The notes beneath the pieces are model-generated. The model saw nothing but the letters and a program-made list of their open reading frames with translations, ran no database searches and was not told the DNA's origin. A stretch of 34,457 bases of DNA from Candidatus Neomarinimicrobiota bacterium (GTDB lineage Bacteria; Fidelibacterota; UBA2242; B5-G15): positions 1 through 34,457 of the forward strand of contig JACDNV010000022.1 of NCBI GenBank assembly GCA_017656425.1, written 5' to 3'. The position numbers and the translations under genes are program-made. How positions within the stretch are numbered: the first letter of the stretch is position 1; each line of letters begins with the position of its first letter. Below, one piece after another: positions 14,405 through 22,245 of the stretch.

Positions 14405-16387
14405 ATGAAAAGATTAAAAATACTATGTCTTGCATCAATTAATTGCTTAATACTGTTTCAACTGAGTTTTGGAAGGTCTCCATCTTTTAAAACCTATACC
14501 AACCCTGTAATTCCAGGAGATCATCCAGATTGTTCATTAACAAAAGTTGGAAATGATTTCTATACCTCCTCTTCGTCTTATAATCCTACACCGGTTATTT
14601 ATCATTCAACAGACTTAGTTCATTGGGAAGCAATTGCCCAGCCGGTAAGCGCAGCATGGCCCGGATATGGAGATGCTCCAGGCCCAGGTTGTGTTGGAGG
14701 TCAAATGGTATATTATAATAACAAATACTGGTATTTTTTCAGTCATAGGGATAAATTTTATTTTACAACTGCTGATAAACCAGAAGGACCATGGTCCTTA
14801 CCAACGGTAATGAAATGCCCTCCAAGTGTACCTGGATTAGGCTATGATAACTCAATTTTTATTGATGATGATGGCAAATGGTACTTACTAGTAAAAAACG
14901 GACAGGTTAATAATTGGATTGTAGAATTGGGAGAAGACGGACAGCCTTCTGGTGCAGTTTACGATTTGAGATGGATAAATCCTGCCCCTGATTTTCCTTA
15001 TAGTTGGGCTGAAGGACCCGTAATGTGGAAATATAATGGTTATTACTATTATTCCTTTGCTCTTAATGTAGCGGGAGGACAAAAGGTAATGAGGAGTAAA
15101 ACACTTACTGATGATAAGGATTCATGGGAAATGCTGGGTGATTTGTTTAACGTTAATGATCCTGACAAAGCAACTTCGCTCTTTTTTGAGTCTAATCACT
15201 GCTCACAGGTAGTTATGCTCAATGATAGCACATTTTGGCTACTACATCCGGTTTATCCTAAAGCCAGCGAATGGAGAGGACAAGGACGAGCAACTCTTTT
15301 AAATCAAGTTCATTATGATTCTAATGGTAAGCCCATAGCTGATTACCCTGTTAATAAACCATTCACTGCACCAAATTTGCCAAGTAGTGGAATCCCATGG
15401 ATGGTGCCTAAATCCGATTTTTTTACATCAGATAAATTGAACCCTGAATGGTCATTTTTAGGATACACCCCTGAAAATACATATTCACTTACTGATCGAC
15501 CTGGATGGTTACGACTATCTCCAAAGAGTAGAACCAGATGGAATATGGTTATTAAGGGAGATAGAGAACATAATTATTCGCTAATAACCCGTGTCGACTT
15601 CTGCCCATCGTCAGCAAATGATGAAGCTGGTCTTATAATTATAAGAGGTGATGAAACAAAGTATGTGAAATTATTTAGTTCAATAAATGAAAATGGACAT
15701 AAAGTAGTAGTCTTTAGTTATGATAATATTAGATATGAAGTGGAAAACACTGTGGAAAATATAGTATGGCTAAAAATGGTTAGGAACAATCATAAAATAA
15801 TTGGGTATTATAGCAGTAATGGAAGGGATTGGAAACAAGTTGGTAAAAGTGTAGATATAATTGCGATCGATTCATATACCGATCCAAACTTTTGGGTTTG
15901 GGAAGGAACTAGGCAAGGTTTATACGTCCAGGGTAGGGCCGCATATTTCGATCTTTATATATACCGCGATGCCTATACTCCTATAATGGCTTCATGCCCG
16001 GCTAACCAGTACGGTACCAGTGCAAATACTAAGTCTGATAAGATATATCCACTCGAAAGTATTCATAATGATGACTGGACACTATATGCTGGTGTTGAAT
16101 TTAGAAATAAAGAATATGGAATATTACCAAAATCAATACAAATTATTGCATCAAGTGCCACTGACGGAGGTATTGTTGAAGTATGGCTTGATTCAATAGA
16201 TACAGGAAATAAAATAGGAATATGTAAGATTAGAAACACTGGAGGTTGGGAAAATTATAAAACCTTTTCAGCAAAGGTAAAAAAAGTAACAGGCAGGCAT
16301 GATGTTTATCTTAGATTTAAAGGAAAAGGTAATGAAAGGCTTTTCAGGATAAAATGGTTGAAATTTATCCCAGACAAAATACGTTAA
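14405..16387 (+). CDS. Secreted GH43 glycosidase (xylosidase/arabinofuranosidase type) with C-terminal accessory domains
   Basis: The product is 660 residues from ATG 14405 (AAGGGA 7 bases upstream). The alternative ATG 14396 overlaps that site. The signal peptide is about 1-23. A five-bladed GH43 domain (about 30-335) shows the three acidic residues: Asp42 in PGDHPDCS (base), Asp148 in GYDNSIFIDDDG (pKa modulator) and Glu203 in SWAEGPVMW (acid). A concanavalin-like GH43 C-terminal domain follows (about 345-530, FFTSDKLNPEWSFLG onward), then a CBM6-like module at the end (VEVWLDSIDTG, IRNTGGWENYKTFSAKV, HDVYLRFKG). It probably releases xylose or arabinose from hemicellulose outside the cytoplasm. 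A broken GH3 gene 3 kb downstream supports a xylan-use locus. A 9-bp hairpin follows the stop. Confidence 0.9.
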   Translation: MKRLKILCLASINCLILFQLSFGRSPSFKTYTNPVIPGDHPDCSLTKVGNDFYTSSSSYNPTPVIYHSTDLVHWEAIAQPVSAAWPGYGDAPGPGCVGGQMVYYNNKYWYFFSHRDKFYFTTADKPEGPWSLPTVMKCPPSVPGLGYDNSIFIDDDGKWYLLVKNGQVNNWIVELGEDGQPSGAVYDLRWINPAPDFPYSWAEGPVMWKYNGYYYYSFALNVAGGQKVMRSKTLTDDKDSWEMLGDLFNVNDPDKATSLFFESNHCSQVVMLNDSTFWLLHPVYPKASEWRGQGRATLLNQVHYDSNGKPIADYPVNKPFTAPNLPSSGIPWMVPKSDFFTSDKLNPEWSFLGYTPENTYSLTDRPGWLRLSPKSRTRWNMVIKGDREHNYSLITRVDFCPSSANDEAGLIIIRGDETKYVKLFSSINENGHKVVVFSYDNIRYEVENTVENIVWLKMVRNNHKIIGYYSSNGRDWKQVGKSVDIIAIDSYTDPNFWVWEGTRQGLYVQGRAAYFDLYIYRDAYTPIMASCPANQYGTSANTKSDKIYPLESIHNDDWTLYAGVEFRNKEYGILPKSIQIIASSATDGGIVEVWLDSIDTGNKIGICKIRNTGGWENYKTFSAKVKKVTGRHDVYLRFKGKGNERLFRIKWLKFIPDKIR

Positions 16388-16425
16388 ATTGGTATTAATT
16401 TTGTGTTCGAGTTACCTTTTATAGT

Positions 16426-16454
16426 GTGAGTCCAGTTACAAGGTATGGACTCAC
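16426..16454 (+). terminator. Hairpin after the GH43 gene
   Basis: GTGAGTCCA (16426-16434) and TGGACTCAC (16446-16454) form a perfect 9-bp stem around an 11-base loop, 39 bases after the stop. It is followed by TCATAAAAAATATTTT rather than a clean T run. It may be a weak terminator or an mRNA 3'-end stabiliser. Confidence 0.5.
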
Positions 16455-16509
16455 TCATAAAAAATATTTTAAAGCGCTATTTAAGTACTGGATTTATGTT
16501 ACAGATAAT

Positions 16510-16899
16510 AACGTTTTGTATTCACGAAGTCGCCGAAGGCAATTTACCGAAGGGTAAGATAGCCTTACGGCAATTGCAAAATGAAGATTGCAAAGTGCAA
16601 AAGTCAAATTTATTTCTGTCTACATTTTGAGTACAAAAGCCAAATCTGACAAAAGGCGATTTTGCATTTTTCAATTTGCATTCTGCATTCTGCATTGAGC
16701 CTTTGCGCTTAACGTCTTGTATTAACGAAGTCGCCAAAGGGTAAGATAGCCTTACGGCAATTGCAAAATGAAGATTGCAAAATGCAAAAGTCAAATTTAT
16801 TTCTGTCTACATTTTGAGTACAAAAGCCAAATCTGACAAAAGGCGATTTTGCATTTTCCAATTTGCATTCTGCATTCTGCATTGAGCCTTTGCGCTTAA
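16510..16899. repeat. Two tandem copies of a 190-200-nt intergenic repeat
   Basis: Copy 1 (16510-16710) and copy 2 (16711-16899) are almost identical apart from a 12-base deletion in copy 2. Each contains AACGAAGTCGCC..., GGGTAAGATAGCCTTACGGC, heptamer-like runs (TGCATTCTGCATTCTGCATT) and, on the other side, related inverted runs (GCAAAATGAAGATTGCAAA). The apparent 90-residue frame inside is a by-product of the heptamers. Tandem copies of this sort are dispersed intergenic repeats rather than genes. Confidence 0.8.
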
Positions 16900-17752
16900 T
16901 TAATAAATAAAGGAACTATGGTCATATTTACTTGCATTAAATTCTTCACCAGCAAATATAATATGCTATTATTTTTATGATTAGGCTAGAATATTCAAGA
17001 AAAACCAGAGAAAAAAACATTTATGTAACCTTGTTAAGATTTAATCGCGTTTGTAATAAAGGAAATATACAGAATTGGAATAATCTGAAGAGATGGCTTT
17101 TTATCATACCATTTTTCCCAAAATTGATGGGTCCACATTTGATCCCTTAAGTTCTGTTATATTTTGACAAAAGAGGAGAGCTAATGCTCTATGCTACGTT
17201 ATGATGGGGGTTCTTTTGCTGAAAGAAAAAAATGTTGAACACATCCCAAAGGGATACTTTGAACAACGAGATAATAAGCCACCTTGACTTCGGAATTAAG
17301 ACCAGGGTTGTCCTGGATTTTAATAATCTTCTTAGAACACCGTTTACGGAACCGTTCATTTTTGATTTTCAGAATGATATAGCCAGATATTGTACATAAA
17401 CAGGCTTTTACCTCATTGAGAGATTATTTGATCAATTTGCCCTTGAACAGTTAAAAAGATTAAAGATCAATCTTTATATACATCGTTGTGATTCATTTTC
17501 GTTTCCGGGAATATCCATATTACGGTCCTATCCATTTGCTTGCAGAGATAATTTTTCGCTTTTACAGACAGTTGAGTACCAAATATAAAGCAAATTACTG
17601 TTATGAATATATGGGCGAAAACATAGCTAAAATTGCAGAGATAACTTATTTCATATCAAAAGGTTGGACTAGCCAGACTGTTTGTTTAATCTTAACAAAG
17701 TCACGATAGGTTAAGAAAATGTTGCTTATAAAATAAATATCAGAGTATAATC
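16900..17752. other. Gene-free stretch with probable decayed coding sequence
   Basis: About 850 bases with no intact gene. The + strand has short protein-like pieces in different frames. One is HLDFGIKTRVVLDFNNLLRT followed by PFTEPFIFDFQNDIARY (about 17276-17395). Another is EYPYYGPIHLLAEIIFRFYR followed by QLSTKYKANYCYEYMGEN (17500-17625). They are separated by stops and I cannot assign them to a family. The residue pattern suggests one old gene of glycan-use type, but this is a guess. Confidence 0.3.
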
Positions 17753-17790
17753 AAAGGTAACCCTGAGGCAAGCTTGGGGGTTACCTTTTT
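17753..17790 (+). terminator. Rho-independent terminator-like hairpin upstream of the FAD oxidoreductase
   Basis: AAAGGTAACCC (17753-17763) pairs with GGGTTACCTTTT (17778-17789) around a 14-base loop and runs into TTTTT. It lies only 32 bases before the start codon at 17822. It either ends transcription from the decayed region or acts as an attenuator in the leader of the FAD gene. Confidence 0.75.
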
Positions 17791-17821
17791 GATTGATAAA
17801 GACAAATTGAAAGGAGGAACT

Positions 17822-19288
17822 ATGAACAGAAAAGAGTTTTTGAAAAGCGTTGTATTACTAGGGTTGGGCGGAAAGGCAGGTTTAGCCCGGAGCCTGGTGA
17901 AAACTTCGGAATCGCAAGAGGACTTCTACATGGAACCGCCGAAAAAATTACCTGTTAGGAAATTTGATGTAGTTGTAGCAGGGGGTGGTACAGCAGGTGT
18001 TTTTGCAGCTATAGCCGCGGGACGACAAGGTGCTAAAACGGCACTGATCGAGTCTAAAGGATATTGTGGTGGTATAGCTGTTGAAGGCGGTACAGCTCTT
18101 CATAGTTTTTACAATCTTTACACAGCATTCCCGGGATGTAAGAAGCGCAAGGTGGTACAGGGAATTCCTGCCGAATTTATTGATAGGCTGACTGAAATAG
18201 GGGGTTGCTCTGGATTTCCAGAAATGAAAACGGGCCGGAACTACGATTCTGTCTGCACGGCAGTTGATACTGAACTTTACAAACTATTGGCTTTTCGAAT
18301 GCTGAGAGAAGCAGGGGTTTTTGTTGCGGTCAATACTCTTCTTACTGGTGCAATAGTGAAGGGTTCTCGTGTCCAGGGAGTGATTGTTGAAAGTCGTTCT
18401 GGTCGAGAAGTATTTATGGCAAAGAGTTTTGTTGATTGTACTGGCTATGGTGATCTCAGTGCCTATGCTGGAGCAGAGTTTACAGTACCCAATGATTATG
18501 CCAGTTGTCACAGCTTTGGTTTGGCTAATGCTTCGATCGATGATTTATACAGATTTCTAGAATCATATGACGCACTTGGTCAGATTTGTTATGGTACTCG
18601 CAGCGGAGAGAAAAATAAATTAGTCCGAGTGGGTGGTAGTCAATTAGATAAAAAAATTCCGGAGTTTGCGGAGAAAGCAAAGAATGTTGGCGTGGCTATG
18701 ATAACCACTACCGTACATGATAATTACCTGATGTTCATTAAGTGTAATTATAAATTCCCTGGCAGTGTTATTAATCGTGATGATGTAGCCAAAGCAGAGA
18801 TGGAGTTTCGCGAGCGTATGTTCAAGGCTGCCGAGCTCCTAAAAGAATATATTCCTGGTTTTGAAAAATCTTTTATAGCCCGAACAAGTCCATCTCTTTG
18901 TATACGACGAGGCAGGCATATTGTCTGTGATTATGATATCACCCACGAAGATGTGATTGAAGGTCGCCATTTCGATGATGATGTATTTGTTTACGGTTTT
19001 CATGATCTTGCACCACGTTTTCTAATTAAGGATGGCGGCACATATGGTTTTCCTTATAGAGCACTTTGTGTTAAGGGGATAGAAAATCTTTACGCAGCGG
19101 GTATGATGGTCACATCTGATTTTCGTGCACACATGTCAACTCGCAATACGGTTAGCTGTATGGCACAAGGGCAAGCTGCCGGGACAGCAGCCGCTTTGAT
19201 TTCAAAGAAAAATATTGGCTCACGCGAGTTAAAATATTTTGCTTTAAGAAAACAATTGGAAAAAGATAATGTATATTTTGAAGAGTAA
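17822..19288 (+). CDS. FAD-dependent oxidoreductase with Tat-like N terminus
   Basis: The product is 488 residues from ATG 17822, which follows AAAGGAGGAACT, a strong ribosome site. The N terminus MNRKEFLKSVVLLGLGGKAG has the Tat-like pattern R-K-x-F-L-K with only one arginine. The Rossmann dinucleotide motif is VVVAGGGTAGVFAAIAAGRQ (Gly54-Gly59), with the ribose-binding acid in ALIESKG. GGIAVEGGT follows, a pattern usual in the FAD_oxidored (PF12831) family, and the C-terminal FAD contact is IENLYAAGMMVTSDF...QGQAAGTAAAL. Members often sit in polysaccharide-use loci. The substrate is unknown. It stands between the terminator-like hairpin and the GH3 pseudogene, so it may have been part of a carbohydrate operon. 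Confidence 0.88.
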   Translation: MNRKEFLKSVVLLGLGGKAGLARSLVKTSESQEDFYMEPPKKLPVRKFDVVVAGGGTAGVFAAIAAGRQGAKTALIESKGYCGGIAVEGGTALHSFYNLYTAFPGCKKRKVVQGIPAEFIDRLTEIGGCSGFPEMKTGRNYDSVCTAVDTELYKLLAFRMLREAGVFVAVNTLLTGAIVKGSRVQGVIVESRSGREVFMAKSFVDCTGYGDLSAYAGAEFTVPNDYASCHSFGLANASIDDLYRFLESYDALGQICYGTRSGEKNKLVRVGGSQLDKKIPEFAEKAKNVGVAMITTTVHDNYLMFIKCNYKFPGSVINRDDVAKAEMEFRERMFKAAELLKEYIPGFEKSFIARTSPSLCIRRGRHIVCDYDITHEDVIEGRHFDDDVFVYGFHDLAPRFLIKDGGTYGFPYRALCVKGIENLYAAGMMVTSDFRAHMSTRNTVSCMAQGQAAGTAAALISKKNIGSRELKYFALRKQLEKDNVYFEE

Positions 19289-19320
19289 TACTGGGGGTAC
19301 CGCTATGAAAAAATTAGCGA

Positions 19321-19694
19321 ATGTTTGACGGTATTCTTAAAGGTTTAGGTACTTTTTTAATTACTCAGGTTAAACCCGTTAAAATTTCCCAAAATAATTG
19401 GATTGATTGGAATAAAAATGGGGTAATGTAACCTTATGAGAATCCTAATTTACCAATTGAAGCTAAGGTAAAAAGTTTAATCTCTCGTATGACGTTAGAA
19501 AAAAAAATTTCACAGATGGGGAATAATTCACCAGAGAATGGTTATTTGGGAATACAAGAATACCATTAGTGAAATGAGTGTTTACAAGGTGTAGCGAGAG
19601 GAACTAAAAATGTTACAGTTTTTCTCCAGGCTATTGGAATGGCAATCACATGGGATCTAGAATTGATATATAGGGTTGCATCTGCTATTTCTGT
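19321..19694 (+). pseudogene. GH3 glycosidase remnant (beta-xylosidase/glucosidase N terminus)
   Basis: ATG 19321 reads WIDWNKNGVM, then TAA where family members have Asp. The same frame goes on with PYENPNLPIEAKVKSLISRM and TLEKKISQMG, the usual GH3 N terminus, up to a TAG at 19567. A frame change then gives NECLQGVARGTKNVTVFLQA and IGMAITWDLELIYRVASAIS, which matches the N-E-x-L-H-G-V-A...V-F-P-Q-A-I-G-x-A-x-T-W-D signature. The sequence stops at 19694, exactly where the 114-bp IS repeat begins. All of the catalytic region after that is gone. Confidence 0.85.
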
Positions 19695-19808
19695 TTATCG
19701 CAACTGACTATATAGATTACTCCCTCAAAATATAACCCCGACAGTGCTAATAGCAATGCCTCCTCATTTTGCTAATATCGACTGAATAATTCCGTAGAAA
19801 AATTACCC
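19695..19808. repeat. 114-bp direct repeat, right copy
   Basis: Right copy of the repeat at 11802-11915, with one mismatch. Its left edge cuts the GH3 pseudogene. Its right edge continues into the transposase N-terminal part. Confidence 0.9.
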
Positions 19809-19984
19809 TCTCTATCCCTCGGTAACCTTATTCCCATTTCCCCCAATCGTTTTAAAAAATTCCTATCACTGTATCCATTCCTATATACCCCCATATCATC
19901 AAAACGCTTATACGGTGCTACTCCTTTATGTTTATCAAATTTCATATCTATTATTCAATTTCCATTTTTATACAAAATTATTGA
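19695..19984 (-). mobile_element. 5' part of an internally deleted IS256-family element
   Basis: ATG 19945 (-) begins MKFDKHKGVAPYKRF and goes on with VYRNGYSDRNFLKRLGEMG, IRLPRDREGNFSTELFSRY, a TAG at 19774-19772, then QNEEALLLALSGLYFEGV. These are N-terminal IS256 motifs (R-N-G-Y-S, P-R-D-R-x-G-x-F). The end sequence TTATACAAAATTATTGAC (19967-19984) is the inverted partner of the end at 11229. This fragment lacks everything beyond IYIVS. Joined to 11229-11801 it would give one deleted element of about 860 bp. Confidence 0.8.
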
Positions 19985-20027
19985 CACTATCTCAAAAAAT
20001 TATCCCCAGTAACTTGAAATATAAAAA

Positions 20028-21443
20028 CTACCCACCCCTCAGTGTAAAACTAAACTCTGAGCCCTTACCAACGGTACTTTTAACATTTATCTTGCTACCA
20101 TGAGCTTCAAGAATGTGCTTTACGATGGTAAGGCCAAGCCCAGTGCCACCTGTCTCACGACTTCTTGTTTTATCTACCCTGTAAAATCTTTCAAAAATTC
20201 TCTGAATATCATCTCCAGGAATACCGATACCTGTATCTATGACACTTACACCAATTTTTCCATCTTCTTTTTTATATAATTTTACCTTTACCCTGCCTCT
20301 ATCTGTATATCTAATCGCGTTGGATAATAGATTTTCCATAACCTGACTTATTCTTAACCTATCACAATAAACCATATAACTCTCTTCGGGATCAAAATCA
20401 ATTTCAACTTTAAGACCTTTTTCATCAGCCTTAGCCTGAAAGTTACTTATCATATCTTCAATCAAATTTTTTATATCAAAATATTCAAAATTCATTCGCA
20501 TCTCACCTGATTCTATTCGGGATATCTGCATCAAATCATTTATAAGGTCACTCAACCTCAATACATTTTTTAATGCCTTGCTGATAAAACTTTTCGCAGT
20601 TTCATAATCACCATGATTTATCGCTTCGGTAATTGTTTCAAGATAACCCACTATTATACTAACTGGTGTCTTGAGTTCATGAGTCACATTACTAAAAAAA
20701 TCAGTACGAGCCTTCTCAATTTTATCTCTATCATCTTTATCCTTCTTGATTGTTTTTGATAGTACATTTAATGAGTTTGCCAGCTTACCAACTTCATCTT
20801 TTGTATTTATATCGATTTGTAAACCATACTCACCTTCTTTAATTTTTGACGCCGCATTGACTATTTTTTTAATAGGATTTGAAATAGTAGAAGACAGGAA
20901 AAAACCTATCATAATACTAAGTAAAAATGCAATTATACTAGAGTAAATAATAATGTTGTTAATTCTTTTATGTAAAATGACTATTTCAGATAATGGTTTG
21001 GAGATTCTTATATAATATTTATTACCATTTATTTGAAACTTTTTTGAAACATATAAAAGATCTATTTTTAATGTATTGCTATATCTTATTGAACTACCGA
21101 ATACTTCTGAATTTGACTGAACAACTTCCGGCCTGTTTATATGATTATCCATTAAAGGTATACTATCATCAGCAACATCAGTATCGTATATTACCCTGCC
21201 AGTCGAATCAATAAAAGTCATTCGACATCCCGTAGTTTTCCTAAATCCATCGCAGTAATCTTTTATACTCTGATGTTCTCCATAGCCTTCAATAAAAAGG
21301 AGAACATAATTTTCAAGACTCTCCTGAATTTGTTTTATTATAAAATTTCTTGCTGTAAATGCCACCAGAAGTGCAATGATAATAATTGTAATGATATTAG
21401 TTGTTAAAATTGTGCAGGCAATTTTATTTCTTATCTTCATCAC
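20028..21443 (-). CDS. PhoR-type sensor histidine kinase
   Basis: Membrane histidine kinase of 471 residues. TM1 (about 9-30) and TM2 (about 163-185) enclose a periplasmic sensor of about 130 residues that holds two cysteines (Cys64, Cys73). A HAMP domain (186-238) follows. HisKA has FFSNVTHELKTPVS with phospho-acceptor His255. The ATPase part has N box ENLLSNAIRYT, G1 DTGIGIP, F box FERFYRVD and G2 GGTGLGLTIV. Domain order matches PhoR/WalK-like kinases with an extracytoplasmic dCache/PAS-like sensor. Its start overlaps the stop of the response regulator gene by 4 bases (ATGA), so the pair is translationally coupled. The stimulus cannot be told; phosphate sensing is only one possibility. Confidence 0.93.
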   Translation of the reverse strand: MMKIRNKIACTILTTNIITIIIIALLVAFTARNFIIKQIQESLENYVLLFIEGYGEHQSIKDYCDGFRKTTGCRMTFIDSTGRVIYDTDVADDSIPLMDNHINRPEVVQSNSEVFGSSIRYSNTLKIDLLYVSKKFQINGNKYYIRISKPLSEIVILHKRINNIIIYSSIIAFLLSIMIGFFLSSTISNPIKKIVNAASKIKEGEYGLQIDINTKDEVGKLANSLNVLSKTIKKDKDDRDKIEKARTDFFSNVTHELKTPVSIIVGYLETITEAINHGDYETAKSFISKALKNVLRLSDLINDLMQISRIESGEMRMNFEYFDIKNLIEDMISNFQAKADEKGLKVEIDFDPEESYMVYCDRLRISQVMENLLSNAIRYTDRGRVKVKLYKKEDGKIGVSVIDTGIGIPGDDIQRIFERFYRVDKTRSRETGGTGLGLTIVKHILEAHGSKINVKSTVGKGSEFSFTLRGG

Positions 21444-22129
21444 AAATCCGTACGAAATTTATATCCTACCCCCACTATAGTCTGTATATAATCACTGTAT
21501 CTACCCAATTTTTTTCTTATTCTGCCTATATGAACATCTACCGTTCTATCAATTACATAGACATCTCCTCTCCATATTTTTTCAAGCAGCACTTCTCTGG
21601 GGTACACCTTACCTGGATTTGATGCAAGAAATGCCAGAAGTTCAAACTCTTTCTTGGGAAACTCAACCTTTTTTCCATCAATCCGAACGAGGTGGCCCTC
21701 AAGGTCAATTTCTAACCCGGCATATTTTATTATCTTTTCCACACTCTTCTTTTTATTATCTTCAATCCTTCTAAAAATCGACTTCACTCTGCTTATCAGA
21801 GAATTTACTCCAAAAGGTTTTTTCACATAATCATCAGCACCCAGTTCAAGACCAAGTACCTCGTCAAATTCCGTATCTTTTGCAGTTAAAAAGATTATAG
21901 GAACTTTATAACCCCTTTCCCTTATCTCTCGACATACTTCATACCCATCTTTACCTGGCATCATAATATCAAGAATAACCATATCAATTCCCTCGGTTTC
22001 CATCAATTTTATAGCATCCAGGCCGTTTGATGCTTCTAAAACTTCATATCCGCTCATTGTTAGATTATAACTTAAAATATTCCTCAAGTCTTTCTCATCA
22101 TCCACGATTAAAATTTTCTTCCTATCCAT
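21440..22129 (-). CDS. OmpR/PhoB-family response regulator
   Basis: Transcription factor of 229 residues. The receiver domain (1-118) has the acidic pair Asp10/Asp11, phospho-acceptor Asp54 in VILDIMMPGKDGYE, the Thr of FLTAKD and Lys in YVKKPF. The winged-helix DNA-binding domain (about 130-227) ends in VDVHIGRIRKKLG and TIVGVGYKF, as in PhoB/WalR. A GAGAAGG site lies 8 bases before ATG 22129. It is first in a two-gene operon with the kinase downstream. A hairpin at 22194-22223 separates it from the previous gene, so its promoter must lie in the 65 bases between. Confidence 0.95.
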   Translation of the reverse strand: MDRKKILIVDDEKDLRNILSYNLTMSGYEVLEASNGLDAIKLMETEGIDMVILDIMMPGKDGYEVCREIRERGYKVPIIFLTAKDTEFDEVLGLELGADDYVKKPFGVNSLISRVKSIFRRIEDNKKKSVEKIIKYAGLEIDLEGHLVRIDGKKVEFPKKEFELLAFLASNPGKVYPREVLLEKIWRGDVYVIDRTVDVHIGRIRKKLGRYSDYIQTIVGVGYKFRTDL

Positions 22130-22193
22130 ATTGACAACCTTCTCAATAATTAAATAATAACCATTTAACTTTCAATATTCAATAAAAAATATA

Positions 22194-22223
22194 GGGGGAA
22201 AGGCTATTAAAAAGCCTTCTCCC
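22194..22223 (-). terminator. Terminator hairpin between the sorting-domain gene and the regulator operon
   Basis: GGGGAAAGGCT (22195-22205) pairs with AGCCTTCTCCC (22213-22223) with one mismatch and one G-U pair. On the - strand it is followed by CTATATTTTTTA. It ends the transcript from 22872. Confidence 0.6.
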
Positions 22224-22245
22224 TTTAAACAACTTCTTGCTAAAC

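Noticed and set aside
16522-16794. 90-residue frame on the - strand
   Set aside because: It lies entirely within the tandem intergenic repeat. Its residues (MQNAECKLKNAK and the like) are the product of the heptamer runs.
17488-17709. 73-residue frame as a real small gene
   Set aside because: It looks like an internal piece of a larger decayed protein (continuing pattern upstream in other frames) and has no ribosome site.
7487-20027. Classic integrative element with att sites at tRNA-Asp
   Set aside because: No integrase gene is visible, and the tRNA 3' end is copied only next to the tRNA and not at the far end near 20 kb.
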